Assembly: GCF_020524025.1 (NCBI RefSeq)
Contig: NZ_JAIVKN010000006.1
Span: 22,451 to 86,450, forward strand
Length of the DNA: 64,000 nucleotides
Direction of reading: 5' to 3'
DNA from: Halobacillus litoralis
Lineage (GTDB): Bacteria > Bacillota > Bacilli > Bacillales > Halobacillaceae
Below are positions 8,864 through 18,904 of this stretch, in pieces (position 1 is the first letter of the stretch; each line of letters opens with the position of its first letter). The position numbers and the translations under genes are program-made. The notes below the pieces were generated by a model, which saw nothing but the letters and a program-made list of their open reading frames with translations, did not search any database and was not told the DNA's origin.

Positions 8864-10723
8864 ATGGATTTAAGAAAAGCATTGCAGGAAAAAACTCTAA
8901 TTGGAGACGGGGCCATGGGGACCCTCCTCTACTCATACGGCATTGACCGCTGCTTTGAAGAGCTGAACCTGTCGCATGCTAAAGAAGTGTTAGATGTTCA
9001 TCTCGCTTATGTGCATGCAGGCGCAGATCTTATTCAAACAAACACATACGGAGCCAACTATATTAAATTGTCCCGTTACGGTTTACAAGATCAAGTGAAA
9101 GCTATCAATACAGCAGCAGTTCAATTAGCGAGAAAAGCAGCAGGACCATCCCAATATGTTGTCGGAACCATTGGCGGAATTCGTGGTGCACAGAAAGAAG
9201 ACGTATCTTTAGAAGAGATCAAACGCAGCTTCAGGGAGCAATTATACTGTCTCCTCTTTGAAGAAGTAGATGGACTGCTTCTAGAAACGTATTATGACCT
9301 CGAGGAAATAAAGACAGTCTTAGATATTGCAAGAAAAGAAACAGACCTCCCTATCATTGCGCAGGTGTCTATGCACGAAGCCGGAGTCCTTCAGGACGGG
9401 ACACCGCTCCCAGATGCACTGCTTCATTTAGAGGAAAAAGGGGCTGACGTTGTTGGTGTTAACTGCCGTCTCGGTCCCTATCACACTATTCAATCACTCG
9501 AAGAGGTTCCTCTTCCAAAAAAAGCCGTTCTATCTGCTTATCCAAATGCCAGCCTTCCAGCTTTTCAGGATGGACGTCTCGTTTACCCGACAGATCCAAA
9601 CTACTTTCAAAAGAGCGCACAATCACTTTATGAACAAGGAGCCAGACTCATCGGCGGATGCTGCGGAACAACTCCTGAGCATATTGAAGCCATTGCTGCC
9701 AGGGTTAAAGCCAAAGCACCCATCACCCATAAAGTTGTTCCCTATAGAAAGAAAACGGAGGTAACGTCTGCCTCTCCAAAAGATCAGCGCCCACACCTGC
9801 ACGAAGCTGCCAGAAATGGACGGTCAATCATTGTAGAGCTTGATCCACCCAAGAAGTTAAAAACGGATCGTTTCCTGGAAGGAGCCAAAGCTCTTCATGA
9901 AGCAGGAGTAAACTCTATTACTCTTGCTGACAACTCGCTGGCTTCACCTCGTATAAGCAACACAGCGATGGCTTCCATTATTAAAGAAAGATATAATGTC
10001 GACCCGCTTGTCCATATCGCCTGCCGTGACAGAAACCTGCTTGGTCTTCAATCACATTTAATGGGACTTCACACCCTCGGCATCCGACAGGTTTTGGCTG
10101 TCACTGGGGATCCGACAAAGATTGGCGACTTCCCGGGAGCCACATCTGTTTACGATTTATCTTCTTTTGATTTAATCCATTCCATCAAACAATTAAATAA
10201 AGGGATCTCGTTTTCAGGAAAGTCATTAGGTGAGAGTACTTCTTTCTCTGTTGCGGCAGCTTTCAACCCTAACGTCCGTAACTTAAATCGCGCAGTGGGA
10301 CGGATGGAGAAGAAAATTAAGTATGGGGCAGACTACTTCATCAGCCAACCTGTCTTCAACGAAAAACAAATGATTGAAGTTTATGAAGCTACCAAGCATA
10401 TCGAAGCCCCAGTCTATATTGGAATTATGCCCTTAACCAGTGCTAGAAACGCTGAATTCCTACACAATGAAGTCCCTGGAATTACACTGTCTTCTGAAAT
10501 TTTAGAGCGCATGGAACGTGCTGGTACAGACAGGGTGAAGGCCCAGGCGGAAGGCATCAGCATCTCAAAATCTCTCATCGATGCCGCTCTCGATCTATTT
10601 AACGGGATTTATCTCATTACTCCGTTCTTAAGATATGAAATGACTGTAGAATTGACGAACTATATTAAAGAGAAAACAGCGGAACGTGAAAGGAAGATTT
10701 CTAATGGCATCCACATGGTTTGA
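8864..10723 (+). CDS. yitJ: Bifunctional homocysteine S-methyltransferase / methylene-THF reductase (YitJ)
   Basis: A 619-residue fusion. The N-terminal half (about 1-290) is a homocysteine methyltransferase domain: [13 protein letters not shown] at the start, NCRLGP, and [10 protein letters not shown], whose cysteines bind zinc. The C-terminal half (about 315-610) is a MetF-like reductase that makes 5-methyl-THF from methylene-THF with FAD (EMDPPK-type motif [24 protein letters not shown]). This lets one protein supply the methyl donor used by MetH encoded next. GGAGGG precedes the ATG, 3 nt after metC. The end overlaps metH by 20 nt. Confidence 0.93.
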   Translation: MDLRKALQEKTLIGDGAMGTLLYSYGIDRCFEELNLSHAKEVLDVHLAYVHAGADLIQTNTYGANYIKLSRYGLQDQVKAINTAAVQLARKAAGPSQYVVGTIGGIRGAQKEDVSLEEIKRSFREQLYCLLFEEVDGLLLETYYDLEEIKTVLDIARKETDLPIIAQVSMHEAGVLQDGTPLPDALLHLEEKGADVVGVNCRLGPYHTIQSLEEVPLPKKAVLSAYPNASLPAFQDGRLVYPTDPNYFQKSAQSLYEQGARLIGGCCGTTPEHIEAIAARVKAKAPITHKVVPYRKKTEVTSASPKDQRPHLHEAARNGRSIIVELDPPKKLKTDRFLEGAKALHEAGVNSITLADNSLASPRISNTAMASIIKERYNVDPLVHIACRDRNLLGLQSHLMGLHTLGIRQVLAVTGDPTKIGDFPGATSVYDLSSFDLIHSIKQLNKGISFSGKSLGESTSFSVAAAFNPNVRNLNRAVGRMEKKIKYGADYFISQPVFNEKQMIEVYEATKHIEAPVYIGIMPLTSARNAEFLHNEVPGITLSSEILERMERAGTDRVKAQAEGISISKSLIDAALDLFNGIYLITPFLRYEMTVELTNYIKEKTAERERKISNGIHMV

Positions 10724-13700
10724 TAAACAACTGGAGAAAAAAATACTCATTTTGGACGGTGCTATGGGTACGATGTTACAAGAAGCAGATCTAAGCCCGG
10801 AAGACTTTGGAGGTGAAGCGTATGACGGTTGTAACGAATACTTAAACCTCACCTTCCCGGCCCTGCTTGATTCTATTCACTCCCGTTACCTGGAAGCAGG
10901 AGCAGATATTATTGAAACCAATACATTTGGTGCTACGAGTCTTGTTCTTGACGAATATGACCTTGGCCACCTTGCTGAAGAAATAAATATCGAAGCGGCT
11001 AAGATTGCCAAAAAAGCAGCAGAACGATACAGCACTCCTGCGCGCCCCCGATATGTAGCCGGAGCCATGGGTCCAACGACAAAAACACTATCTGTCACAG
11101 GTGGAACGACTTTTGACGCTCTCGCTGATGCCTATGAAGAGCAGGTCCGCGGACTGATCAAAGGCGATGTCGACCTTCTCTTGTTAGAAACGTCGCAGGA
11201 TATGCTGAACGTAAAAGCAGCTTTCCTTGGAATTACACGTGCGAGTGAATCTTTAGAAAAAGAACTGCCGCTCATCATTTCCGGGACGATAGAACCGATG
11301 GGAACGACACTGGCTGGTCAAAGCATAGAAGCCTTTTATTTATCTCTTGAACATATGAAACCAAGTGTCGTCGGTCTGAACTGTGCAACAGGTCCTGAAT
11401 TCATGCGTGATCATCTTCGTTCGCTTTCCGATCTTGCAACAACCGCCGTCAGCTGCTATCCCAATGCAGGTCTGCCGGATGAAGACGGAAACTATCATGA
11501 AACGCCGGAATCTTTAGCAGCAAAGGTTGCTGGATTCGCTGAAAAAGGATGGCTGAACCTTGTTGGTGGCTGCTGTGGAACCACACCGGACCACATCCGT
11601 GCGATCGCTGATGCTGTAGAAGGTTACCCTCCACGAACAGCCCCGGTTTCGCATGCTCATGCCCTGGCAGGCATAGAACCTTTAATTTATGATGATCCTG
11701 CCGACCGTCCGATTCTTATCGGGGAGCGTACGAATGTCATCGGCTCGAGAAAATTCAAACGCCTGATCGCTGAAGGGAAGTTTGAGGAAGCTTCCGAAAT
11801 TGCACGTGCACAGGTCAAAAAAGGAGCGCAGGTGATCGATATCTGCCTGGCTGATCCAGACCGTGATGAAGCAGAAGATATGGAAGATTTCATGAAACAA
11901 GTCGTCAACAAAGTAAAAGTTCCCCTTGTGATTGATTCTACTGATGTAGAAGTTATCCGAAAAGCGCTCACCTACTCACAAGGGAAAGTCCTAATCAATT
12001 CCATCAACTTAGAAGACGGAGAGGAACGCTTTAAAGAAGTCCTTCCTCTTGTAAAACAATACGGAGCAGCCGTTGTAGTGGGAACGATTGACGAAGAAGG
12101 GATGGCTGTAACAGCGCAGCGTAAATTAGAAATTGCTCAAAGATCCTATAATATCCTCGTTCATGAATATCAACTTAACCCACAGGATATTATCTTCGAC
12201 CCTCTTGTGTTCCCTGTTGGAACAGGCGATGAGCAGTACATTGGTTCAGCAGAAGCTACAATTAATGGTATTCGACTCATTAAAGAACATCTTCCGCTCT
12301 GCCAGACAGTCCTTGGTGTCAGCAATGTGTCCTTCGGCCTGCCGCCTGTTGGACGCGAAGTCTTAAATGCCGTTTACTTGTATCACTGTACGAAAGCAGG
12401 TCTTGACTATGCAATTGTGAATACAGAGAAGCTGGAGCGATATGCTTCCATTAAAAAAGAGGAAATTGAACTGGCAGATGAGCTCCTTTTCAAAACAGAT
12501 GGTGATACCCTTGCATCCTTCACCGCATTTTACCGGGGAAGGAAGAAGGAAACAAAAGCACCTACGTCAACTATGAATCTGGATGAGCGGCTGGCGCACT
12601 ATGTAGTCGAAGGAACGAAGGAAGGACTCCTGCCGGATCTTGAGAAAGCTCTTCAGGAGTATGAGACGCCCCTTTCTATTATTAACGGACCACTGATGAA
12701 TGGGATGACTGAAGTCGGCCGTTTATTTAATGATAACCAGCTGATTGTCGCTGAGGTTTTACAAAGCGCTGAAGTCATGAAAACATCTGTCGCTTTCCTT
12801 GAGCCTCATATGGAAAAAGGCGACACATCCAATAAGAAAGGAAAAGTACTGCTGGCGACAGTTAAAGGGGACGTCCATGACATTGGTAAGAACCTTGTTG
12901 AAATCATCTTAAGCAATAATGGGTTTGAGGTGGTGGATCTCGGCATTAAAGTCACTCCTGCTGAGTTAATCCAGCAAGTCAAAAAGGAAGAGCCAACAAT
13001 TATTGGTCTCTCCGGCCTTCTGGTCAAGTCTGCCCAGCAGATGGTGTTAACGGCCCAGGACTTAAAACAACAGAACATTTCTCTTCCTATCCTTGTCGGA
13101 GGTGCCGCTTTATCCCGTAAGTTTACACATACAAGGATTGCAACGGAGTATGATGGGCCTGTTTTATATGCAAAAGATGCGATGGATGGGCTTTCCATCT
13201 CGAACCAGTTAAGCAATAAGGATCAGCGCGATACCTTTTTAAATGAACAGGCAGAAAAACAAGTAGCTGCTTTATCAAGAGCAAACAGACCTGCACCTGA
13301 ACCGGCTGGAGGGACAGCGGTGGCAGTGAAACCTAAATCTACGGTGTCGACGACCGTGCCAGTTTTTCGCCCGCACGATTTTGAGAAGCATGTGATTCGA
13401 AAACATCCAGTTGCTCACATAGAGCCTTATATTAATAAACAAATGCTGATTGGACACCACCTGGGTTTAAAAGGGAAGTTCAATAAACTTTTAGAGGAAG
13501 GGAATGAGAAGGCTGTCCACCTTAATGATGTCGTTAATGGATTGTTGAAGAAAGCGAAAAATGAATCATGGATTGAACCATCATCCATGTACCGGTTCTT
13601 TCCTGCTCAATCTGATGGAGACGATGTAATCATCTATGATCCAGGAGATAAAAAAACGGTCATTGAACGCTTTACGTTCCCACGACAGAATAAGGAACCA

Positions 13701-14159
13701 TACTTGTGTTTAGCCGATTATTTACGCTCTGTAACCAGTGGTGAGATGGACTACGTTGGATTCTTTGCAGTGACAGCCGGGAAAGGAATACGTCAGCGTT
13801 CCACCACCCTCAAAGATCAAGGGCATTACTTAGAAAGCCATGCATTGCAGGCACTAGCCCTCGAAACAGCTGAAGGTTTGGCAGAGCAGGTGCACCAGCA
13901 GATGCGGGATAAATGGGGATTTTCAGATCCAACTGATTTCACCATGCAGGAACGTTTTTCAGCCAAATACCAGGGACAGAGATATTCATTCGGATACCCG
14001 GCATGTCCTGAACTGGATGATCAAAGAAAGCTTTTCCAGCTCATTCAACCAGAGGAGATTGGAATACAATTGACGGAAGAATGTATGATGGAACCTGAAG
14101 CTTCTGTAACTGCAATGGTATTTGCTCATCCAGAAGCCCGTTATTTCAATGTCCTGTAG
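10704..14159 (+). CDS. metH: Cobalamin-dependent methionine synthase (MetH)
   Basis: Transfers the methyl group of 5-methyl-THF through cobalamin to homocysteine. The 1151-residue protein has all four modules: homocysteine-binding domain with [10 protein letters not shown] (about 1-310), pterin-binding domain with [15 protein letters not shown] (about 335-600), cobalamin cap and domain with GDVHDIGKN, whose His725 would be the lower ligand of cobalt, and a SAM-dependent reactivation domain with [10 protein letters not shown] near the C-terminus. The start ATG at 10704 follows AAAGGAAG by 7-8 nt; a GTG at 10686 lacks a ribosome binding site. Translation is probably coupled to yitJ. Activity requires vitamin B12. 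Confidence 0.95.
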   Translation: MASTWFDKQLEKKILILDGAMGTMLQEADLSPEDFGGEAYDGCNEYLNLTFPALLDSIHSRYLEAGADIIETNTFGATSLVLDEYDLGHLAEEINIEAAKIAKKAAERYSTPARPRYVAGAMGPTTKTLSVTGGTTFDALADAYEEQVRGLIKGDVDLLLLETSQDMLNVKAAFLGITRASESLEKELPLIISGTIEPMGTTLAGQSIEAFYLSLEHMKPSVVGLNCATGPEFMRDHLRSLSDLATTAVSCYPNAGLPDEDGNYHETPESLAAKVAGFAEKGWLNLVGGCCGTTPDHIRAIADAVEGYPPRTAPVSHAHALAGIEPLIYDDPADRPILIGERTNVIGSRKFKRLIAEGKFEEASEIARAQVKKGAQVIDICLADPDRDEAEDMEDFMKQVVNKVKVPLVIDSTDVEVIRKALTYSQGKVLINSINLEDGEERFKEVLPLVKQYGAAVVVGTIDEEGMAVTAQRKLEIAQRSYNILVHEYQLNPQDIIFDPLVFPVGTGDEQYIGSAEATINGIRLIKEHLPLCQTVLGVSNVSFGLPPVGREVLNAVYLYHCTKAGLDYAIVNTEKLERYASIKKEEIELADELLFKTDGDTLASFTAFYRGRKKETKAPTSTMNLDERLAHYVVEGTKEGLLPDLEKALQEYETPLSIINGPLMNGMTEVGRLFNDNQLIVAEVLQSAEVMKTSVAFLEPHMEKGDTSNKKGKVLLATVKGDVHDIGKNLVEIILSNNGFEVVDLGIKVTPAELIQQVKKEEPTIIGLSGLLVKSAQQMVLTAQDLKQQNISLPILVGGAALSRKFTHTRIATEYDGPVLYAKDAMDGLSISNQLSNKDQRDTFLNEQAEKQVAALSRANRPAPEPAGGTAVAVKPKSTVSTTVPVFRPHDFEKHVIRKHPVAHIEPYINKQMLIGHHLGLKGKFNKLLEEGNEKAVHLNDVVNGLLKKAKNESWIEPSSMYRFFPAQSDGDDVIIYDPGDKKTVIERFTFPRQNKEPYLCLADYLRSVTSGEMDYVGFFAVTAGKGIRQRSTTLKDQGHYLESHALQALALETAEGLAEQVHQQMRDKWGFSDPTDFTMQERFSAKYQGQRYSFGYPACPELDDQRKLFQLIQPEEIGIQLTEECMMEPEASVTAMVFAHPEARYFNVL

Positions 14160-14200
14160 ACAGCTTCCCCTCTTAAAGATGTCTAATAAAGACGATAAAG

Positions 14201-14245
14201 CAAGCCTGAATGGACGAAGCACCATTCAGGCTTGTTTCAATTTTC
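14201..14245 (+). terminator. Terminator of the methionine operon
   Basis: A 13-bp perfect stem, CAAGCCTGAATGG / CCATTCAGGCTTG (14201-14213 with 14222-14234), followed by TTTCAATTTT. Confidence 0.88.
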
Positions 14246-14400
14246 TAAAGAACTCTAACGAAACCCTCTATTCTAAAGCCACTTGAATGCAGAAAAGAAA
14301 CTCACGGTCAGGTCCCGCATGTTTTAAATCATCTTGGTCTTCCCCCGCTCTTAAAATTCATCGTTGATAAGTTAAGATGTTGTAAAATTCCTTTTTTATA

Positions 14401-14450
14401 TTGTCAATTCCCCCAGTAATATCGTATTCTGATATCGATATCCGATAATG
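14401..14450 (+). promoter_or_regulatory. Promoter and candidate PadR operator
   Basis: -35 TTGTCA (14401-14406) and -10 TATTCT (14425-14430) with an 18-nt spacer. A perfect 12-bp palindrome GATATCGATATC (14432-14443) lies directly after the -10, flanked by TATCG and CGATA. Its position at the start site suits a repressor, probably the PadR protein encoded next. The rest of the 14246-14400 gap shows nothing I can name. Confidence 0.55.
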
Positions 14451-14462
14451 GAGGTGGAACAT

Positions 14463-14786
14463 ATGCTTAGAGACTTTTTTCTTGGGTCAATCAAAATCCA
14501 TATTCTGTGGCATGCAAGTATTGAACCGATTTATGGAGCATTTTTAATGGAAGAATTGTCTTCTCATGGCTATGATATCAGCCCGGGAACCCTATACCCG
14601 ACATTGAAACAACTCCACAAGGATGGATTGCTGAGAAAGTATGAAGAAAAAGTGGAAGGAAAGGTACGAAAATATTATGTGATTACAGAGAAAGGTAAAG
14701 ACGTTCTTTCTGAAGGGAAAGAACAGGTACGGGAGCTTGCAGAAGAAGTGTTGGGAAGAGATTGGAGGAATGACAATCATGAATAA
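14463..14786 (+). CDS. PadR-family transcriptional regulator
   Basis: A 107-residue winged-helix DNA-binding protein. The N-terminal domain carries the PadR hallmark SPGTLYPTLKQLHKDGLL, followed by a wing (GKVRKYYVITEKG) and a short C-terminal helix for dimerisation. The start at 14463 is preferred because GGAGGTGG lies 5 nt upstream; the ATG at 14448 sits before that site. It overlaps the transporter gene by 8 nt, so the pair is co-transcribed. By analogy with PadR-linked transporters it probably represses its own operon and responds to the transporter's substrate or a related stress. Confidence 0.88.
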   Translation: MLRDFFLGSIKIHILWHASIEPIYGAFLMEELSSHGYDISPGTLYPTLKQLHKDGLLRKYEEKVEGKVRKYYVITEKGKDVLSEGKEQVRELAEEVLGRDWRNDNHE

Positions 14787-15957
14787 ATCAAAAAACTCTT
14801 TATTTGAAATTTTTAAAGCTTCGACAAAACTTGGTTTTACATCCTTTGGCGGTCCAGTTGCCCACCTCGCCTATTTTAAGGATGAATATATAGACCGAAA
14901 GAAATGGCTGGATGATAAAACCTATGCAGATATCATTGCCCTTTGTCAGTTTCTGCCCGGACCAGCCAGCAGTCAGGTCGGCATTGCCATCGGGATGCTA
15001 CGAGGTGGGTTATTGGGTGGAATCATCTCATGGATCGGCTTCACTGTCCCCTCTATTATTGTCCTGGTTTTATTTGCGCTCATTTATCAAACCTATGACC
15101 TTGCAGGTGCCGGTTTCATTCATAGTCTAAAGGTGGTGGCAGCTGCTGTTGTTCTCCATGCATTAATCGGCCTTGGAAAAAAATTAACACCTGATCAGCC
15201 GAGAATAGCTATTGCATTATTTTCTGCTCTTATCCTATTGCTTTATCCATCCGCGTGGATGCAGCTGCTGATCATCCTGGCTGCAGGTACTTTTGGATGG
15301 AAGGTCTTTTCAAATGTTTCTAAATCGAAAATACAGCCCTTTCCTGTCACATTTTCCAAAAAAGCAGGGATCGCTTCACTCAGCGTTCTTATTGCGCTTC
15401 TAACTCTGCTTCCTGTACTGGCCAGAAACACTGAAAATGGACTGATTCAATTGTTCGATACATTCTTCCGGGTTGGTTCTCTTGTGTTCGGAGGGGGACA
15501 TGTTGTTCTGCCTATGCTTGAGAGAGAAGTTGTTCCTACTGGATGGCTGACAGCCAACGAGTTTCTTGCGGGGTATGGAATGGCTCAGGCCGTACCGGGA
15601 CCCCTTTTCACATTTTCAAGTTATCTCGGTACAATGATTGAAGGCATTCTCGGAGCTGCAGTAGCAACTGCCGGCATTTTCCTTCCTTCCTTTCTCTTTT
15701 TAATAGCTGCTCTACCGTTTCTAAATGAATTGAGAAAGCGACCTGCCTTTCAGGGTGTGCTTACAGGAGTGAATGCGAGTGTCGTAGGTATACTGCTGGC
15801 CGCCTTTTATGATCCGGTCATTAAAAGTTCTATTATGGAGGGCGCAGATTTCGCTCTGGCTGCCATCCTTTTTGCTTTACTACACTTCTTTAAAGTACCC
15901 GCCTGGGCAATCGTCTTGATTGGAGTCGGTGCAGGCGCCCTCATAAACTTACTGTAG
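14779..15957 (+). CDS. chrA: Chromate transporter family protein (ChrA), long form
   Basis: A 392-residue membrane protein built of two homologous CHR halves. The first half starts ASTKLGFTSFGGPVAHLAYF with CQFLPGPASSQ; the second has FFRVGSLVFGGGHVVLPML and AQAVPGPLFTFSSYLG. These repeated FGGP/GGGH and PGP motifs define the family, which exports chromate by proton-linked transport; the anion specificity here is inferred only from the family. The start is the ATG at 14779, 9 nt after GGAGGA; the ATG at 14770 touches the ribosome binding site. A strong terminator follows. Confidence 0.88.
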   Translation: MNKSKNSLFEIFKASTKLGFTSFGGPVAHLAYFKDEYIDRKKWLDDKTYADIIALCQFLPGPASSQVGIAIGMLRGGLLGGIISWIGFTVPSIIVLVLFALIYQTYDLAGAGFIHSLKVVAAAVVLHALIGLGKKLTPDQPRIAIALFSALILLLYPSAWMQLLIILAAGTFGWKVFSNVSKSKIQPFPVTFSKKAGIASLSVLIALLTLLPVLARNTENGLIQLFDTFFRVGSLVFGGGHVVLPMLEREVVPTGWLTANEFLAGYGMAQAVPGPLFTFSSYLGTMIEGILGAAVATAGIFLPSFLFLIAALPFLNELRKRPAFQGVLTGVNASVVGILLAAFYDPVIKSSIMEGADFALAAILFALLHFFKVPAWAIVLIGVGAGALINLL

Positions 15958-15963
15958 AAATTT

Positions 15964-15998
15964 GGCACAAAAGTATTACTTTTGTGCCTTTTTATTTG
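15964..15998 (+). terminator. Terminator after chrA
   Basis: GGCACAAAAG / CTTTTGTGCC perfect 10-bp stem with a 5-nt loop, then a T run. Confidence 0.9.
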
Positions 15999-16086
15999 TT
16001 TTTTTGTAAAAAATCCAGTTCTTTTGCAGGAAGTATACTATAATAGTCGAACATTATCAAAATATGACACCTATGGAGGTTTTTCA

Positions 16087-18900
16087 ATGGCTGATGAACA
16101 AACTAGATATTCTCGCCTCGCCCAAATCACTAAGCTGATCAACACAGAGCTTGATTTACGCGATGTATTAGAACATGTGGTAACAGCCATATCTGAAGAA
16201 ATCATGAGATGCGACTCAGTAGGGATTTATTTACCACGTGAAGACGGTACATACCAAGGATATGTCGGTAAACCTTCCCTGATCAATGGCATGACACTTG
16301 ATATGCACATTGTTGACCCTGATTATGATCTCTTAGCAAAAGAAGTAATTGAAACAAGAAAGGCCATTTATATTCCGGATACAACAAAAGACGACCGGCC
16401 GGACCAGCGTGCTATCGATGCGTTCAAGATAAATTCTCTGCTCGTCGCTCCAATTTCCTATGAAGACGAACTTTACGGCCTCGTTTTCTTGTTCGATTAC
16501 GGGAGTCCAATGAACTTAACAAAGTCAGAGATTGAATCAGTTAAAGCCTATGTCAATATGGCTGCTGTAGCGATCCGAAACGCCAACAACCTTACCAGAA
16601 AAGAGAAACTCATTTCAGAAAAGCAGCTGCTCCTGAACGTAACGCGCGACCTTTCCCTCTGCTCTTCGTTACAAGAAGCTCTTGATAAATGTTTCTATTA
16701 TGTAGGGGAAGTTTTACAAAACCCAAATATTGGAGCGCACTTTGTTGATCCAGTAGCTGAACACCAAATAAAGCCGGCCGGTCTCAGCAAAAACAGCGCC
16801 TGGACAGAAGAAGCGTGGAAAGCCACTCATAAAGAGGTCCAGTTTGATCATAAAAACGATCAAGTATTCCAGGAAGTAATTGATACAAAAACATCTGTGT
16901 TGATTCCAGATGTGCATTCTGACAGCCGGGTGAACAAAGAGATATGTGAACAATTCAACATTAAGGGTTTATATATGATTCCATTAGTTTCCCTCGGTGA
17001 AGTTCTTGGAGCGATAGCCATTGTCAACTTGGATGAAAAAGACTACATATACCCGGACTCCGCCCGTCAGCTGGCAGAATCCATCGTCGATACAACATCA
17101 CCTGTTCTCTTTAACCTTCTGTATATGGAAAAACAAGAAATGATCATTCATGCCCGGACATCTGAATTGACACAGAAAAACCATGAGCTCGAAGAAGCCA
17201 TTACTGAATTACAACAGATCAGCAGAGAAAAAGACCTCATCCTTAACTCTGCCGGTGAAGGGATTTTCGGCATAGACCTTTACGGGAACATCACTTTCGC
17301 CAATCCTTCGGCCACGAAATTACTTGGATATAATGATGAAGGTGAAATCACGACCCTCTCTTATCTAAAAATTTTCAAATGGGAAAATGATAATATTATG
17401 ACCTATTCTTTCAAAGACATCTACGATTGGAAGAAAAAAAATGATCAACAAGATCAATATTTTATTAAAAAGAATGGGGCAATGTTTCCCGTAGAATATG
17501 TGATTACTCCTAAAAAAGAAGGACAAACCACAATTGGATATGTCGTTACATTTAAAGACGTAACGTCAAGAAAACAAATGGAAGAAAAAATTAAATACCA
17601 CGCCTACTACGATAGTGTGACCAATATACCGAATCGTGTATTGTTTCATGACCGACTGAATCAGGCGATCAGCTACGCTGAACTGACTGCAAAACCAATG
17701 GCTGTTTTGTTCCTTGACCTGGACCGCTTCAAGAAAATTAATGATACATTCGGTCACAGCTTTGGAGATCAGGTATTAAAAGAAGTCGCTTTCCGCCTGC
17801 AGGAAGCCATTCCTAAAGAAGCAACTGTATCAAGACAGGGAGGGGATGAGTTCATCATTCTGCTCCCAACTATTAAAAGGACCGAATGTGCCATTAACTG
17901 CTCCCAGATGATCCTTCAGGCATTTGACAAACCTTTTACGATCTCCCAACAGGAAATCGCGGTCAAAACAAGTATCGGTATCAGTCTGTTTCCTGATAAT
18001 GGAGAGACTGCTGAGACGCTTATAAAACACGCGGATGTTGCGATGTATAAGGCAAAAGAGCTGACAGGAAATCAATATCAATTGTTTTCACCTGAAATTG
18101 AAAATCGTGCTGTTGAACAAATCCAGCTCGAAAATGATCTTTTTAAAGCACTCCAGCACGATAGTGAATTTGAATTGTACTATCAACCAAAGGTCGATGT
18201 ACGAACTGATCAATTAATCGGCATGGAAGCTCTTGTACGATGGAACCACCCAACTCTTGGCACTATATCCCCCGCTCACTTTATTCCACTTGCCGAGGAA
18301 ACGGGGTTAATTACACTGCTTGGAGAGTGGGTCATTAAACAAGCCTGCAGGCAGATGAGGATATGGTTCGATGAGGGGCACACCTCTTTAATTGTCTCGG
18401 CTAACCTCTCACCACAACAGTTTAACCAGCCGAAACTCGCTCCTGTCATCGCTGATATTTTGAAAGAAACCAACCTTCCAGCTTCTCTCCTGGAACTGGA
18501 GCTAACAGAGACTATCATTCTTAACAACACCTCCCAGACGATGAAGACTATAGAGGAGTTAAAAGAATTAGGCATACAGCTCTCCATTGACGATTTCGGG
18601 ACCGGCTATTCTTCTTTAGGATACTTGAGAGATTTCCCTGTCGATACACTTAAAATAGATAAATCTTTCATTGATAACGTAACGACCAATCAGGATAATG
18701 CAGCCATCACGAAGACGATCATTACTTTAGCAAATAGTTTAGGGCTGAATGTTATTGCAGAAGGCGTAGAAAAGAAAAATCAGACTAATTTTCTTGCTGA
18801 ACACGGCTGTTACTGGGTGCAGGGATTTTACTATAGTCAACCACTGCCATGTGACGCTTTTGAAAACCGCTATTTAAATATGGAATATAAAAGGAGCTAA
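16087..18900 (+). CDS. GAF-GAF-PAS-GGDEF-EAL cyclic di-GMP enzyme
   Basis: A 937-residue soluble signalling protein. Two GAF sensor domains (about 20-165 and 195-345), a short helical linker, a PAS domain (about 375-490), a GGDEF domain with GGDEF at 585-589, and an EAL domain with EAL at 714-716. Both catalytic motifs look intact (LDLDRFKKINDTFGH; ELTET, IDDFGTGYSS), so it may both make and break c-di-GMP. I see no RxxD inhibitory site five residues before GGDEF. No transmembrane segment, so ligands are cytoplasmic. The start at 16087 is set by GGAGGT at 16075-16080; a GTG frame extending from 15982 overlaps the chrA terminator. A TATAAT at 16039-16044 is a likely -10. Confidence 0.92.
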   Translation: MADEQTRYSRLAQITKLINTELDLRDVLEHVVTAISEEIMRCDSVGIYLPREDGTYQGYVGKPSLINGMTLDMHIVDPDYDLLAKEVIETRKAIYIPDTTKDDRPDQRAIDAFKINSLLVAPISYEDELYGLVFLFDYGSPMNLTKSEIESVKAYVNMAAVAIRNANNLTRKEKLISEKQLLLNVTRDLSLCSSLQEALDKCFYYVGEVLQNPNIGAHFVDPVAEHQIKPAGLSKNSAWTEEAWKATHKEVQFDHKNDQVFQEVIDTKTSVLIPDVHSDSRVNKEICEQFNIKGLYMIPLVSLGEVLGAIAIVNLDEKDYIYPDSARQLAESIVDTTSPVLFNLLYMEKQEMIIHARTSELTQKNHELEEAITELQQISREKDLILNSAGEGIFGIDLYGNITFANPSATKLLGYNDEGEITTLSYLKIFKWENDNIMTYSFKDIYDWKKKNDQQDQYFIKKNGAMFPVEYVITPKKEGQTTIGYVVTFKDVTSRKQMEEKIKYHAYYDSVTNIPNRVLFHDRLNQAISYAELTAKPMAVLFLDLDRFKKINDTFGHSFGDQVLKEVAFRLQEAIPKEATVSRQGGDEFIILLPTIKRTECAINCSQMILQAFDKPFTISQQEIAVKTSIGISLFPDNGETAETLIKHADVAMYKAKELTGNQYQLFSPEIENRAVEQIQLENDLFKALQHDSEFELYYQPKVDVRTDQLIGMEALVRWNHPTLGTISPAHFIPLAEETGLITLLGEWVIKQACRQMRIWFDEGHTSLIVSANLSPQQFNQPKLAPVIADILKETNLPASLLELELTETIILNNTSQTMKTIEELKELGIQLSIDDFGTGYSSLGYLRDFPVDTLKIDKSFIDNVTTNQDNAAITKTIITLANSLGLNVIAEGVEKKNQTNFLAEHGCYWVQGFYYSQPLPCDAFENRYLNMEYKRS

Positions 18901-18904
18901 CTAA

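Noticed and set aside
10686..10703. A longer MetH starting at GTG 10686.
   Set aside because: No Shine-Dalgarno precedes it, whereas AAAGGAAG precedes ATG 10704.
15982..16086. The GGDEF-EAL frame is open 35 codons upstream from a GTG at 15982.
   Set aside because: This part overlaps the chrA terminator, includes the TATAAT element, and has no ribosome binding site; ATG 16087 has GGAGGT in place.
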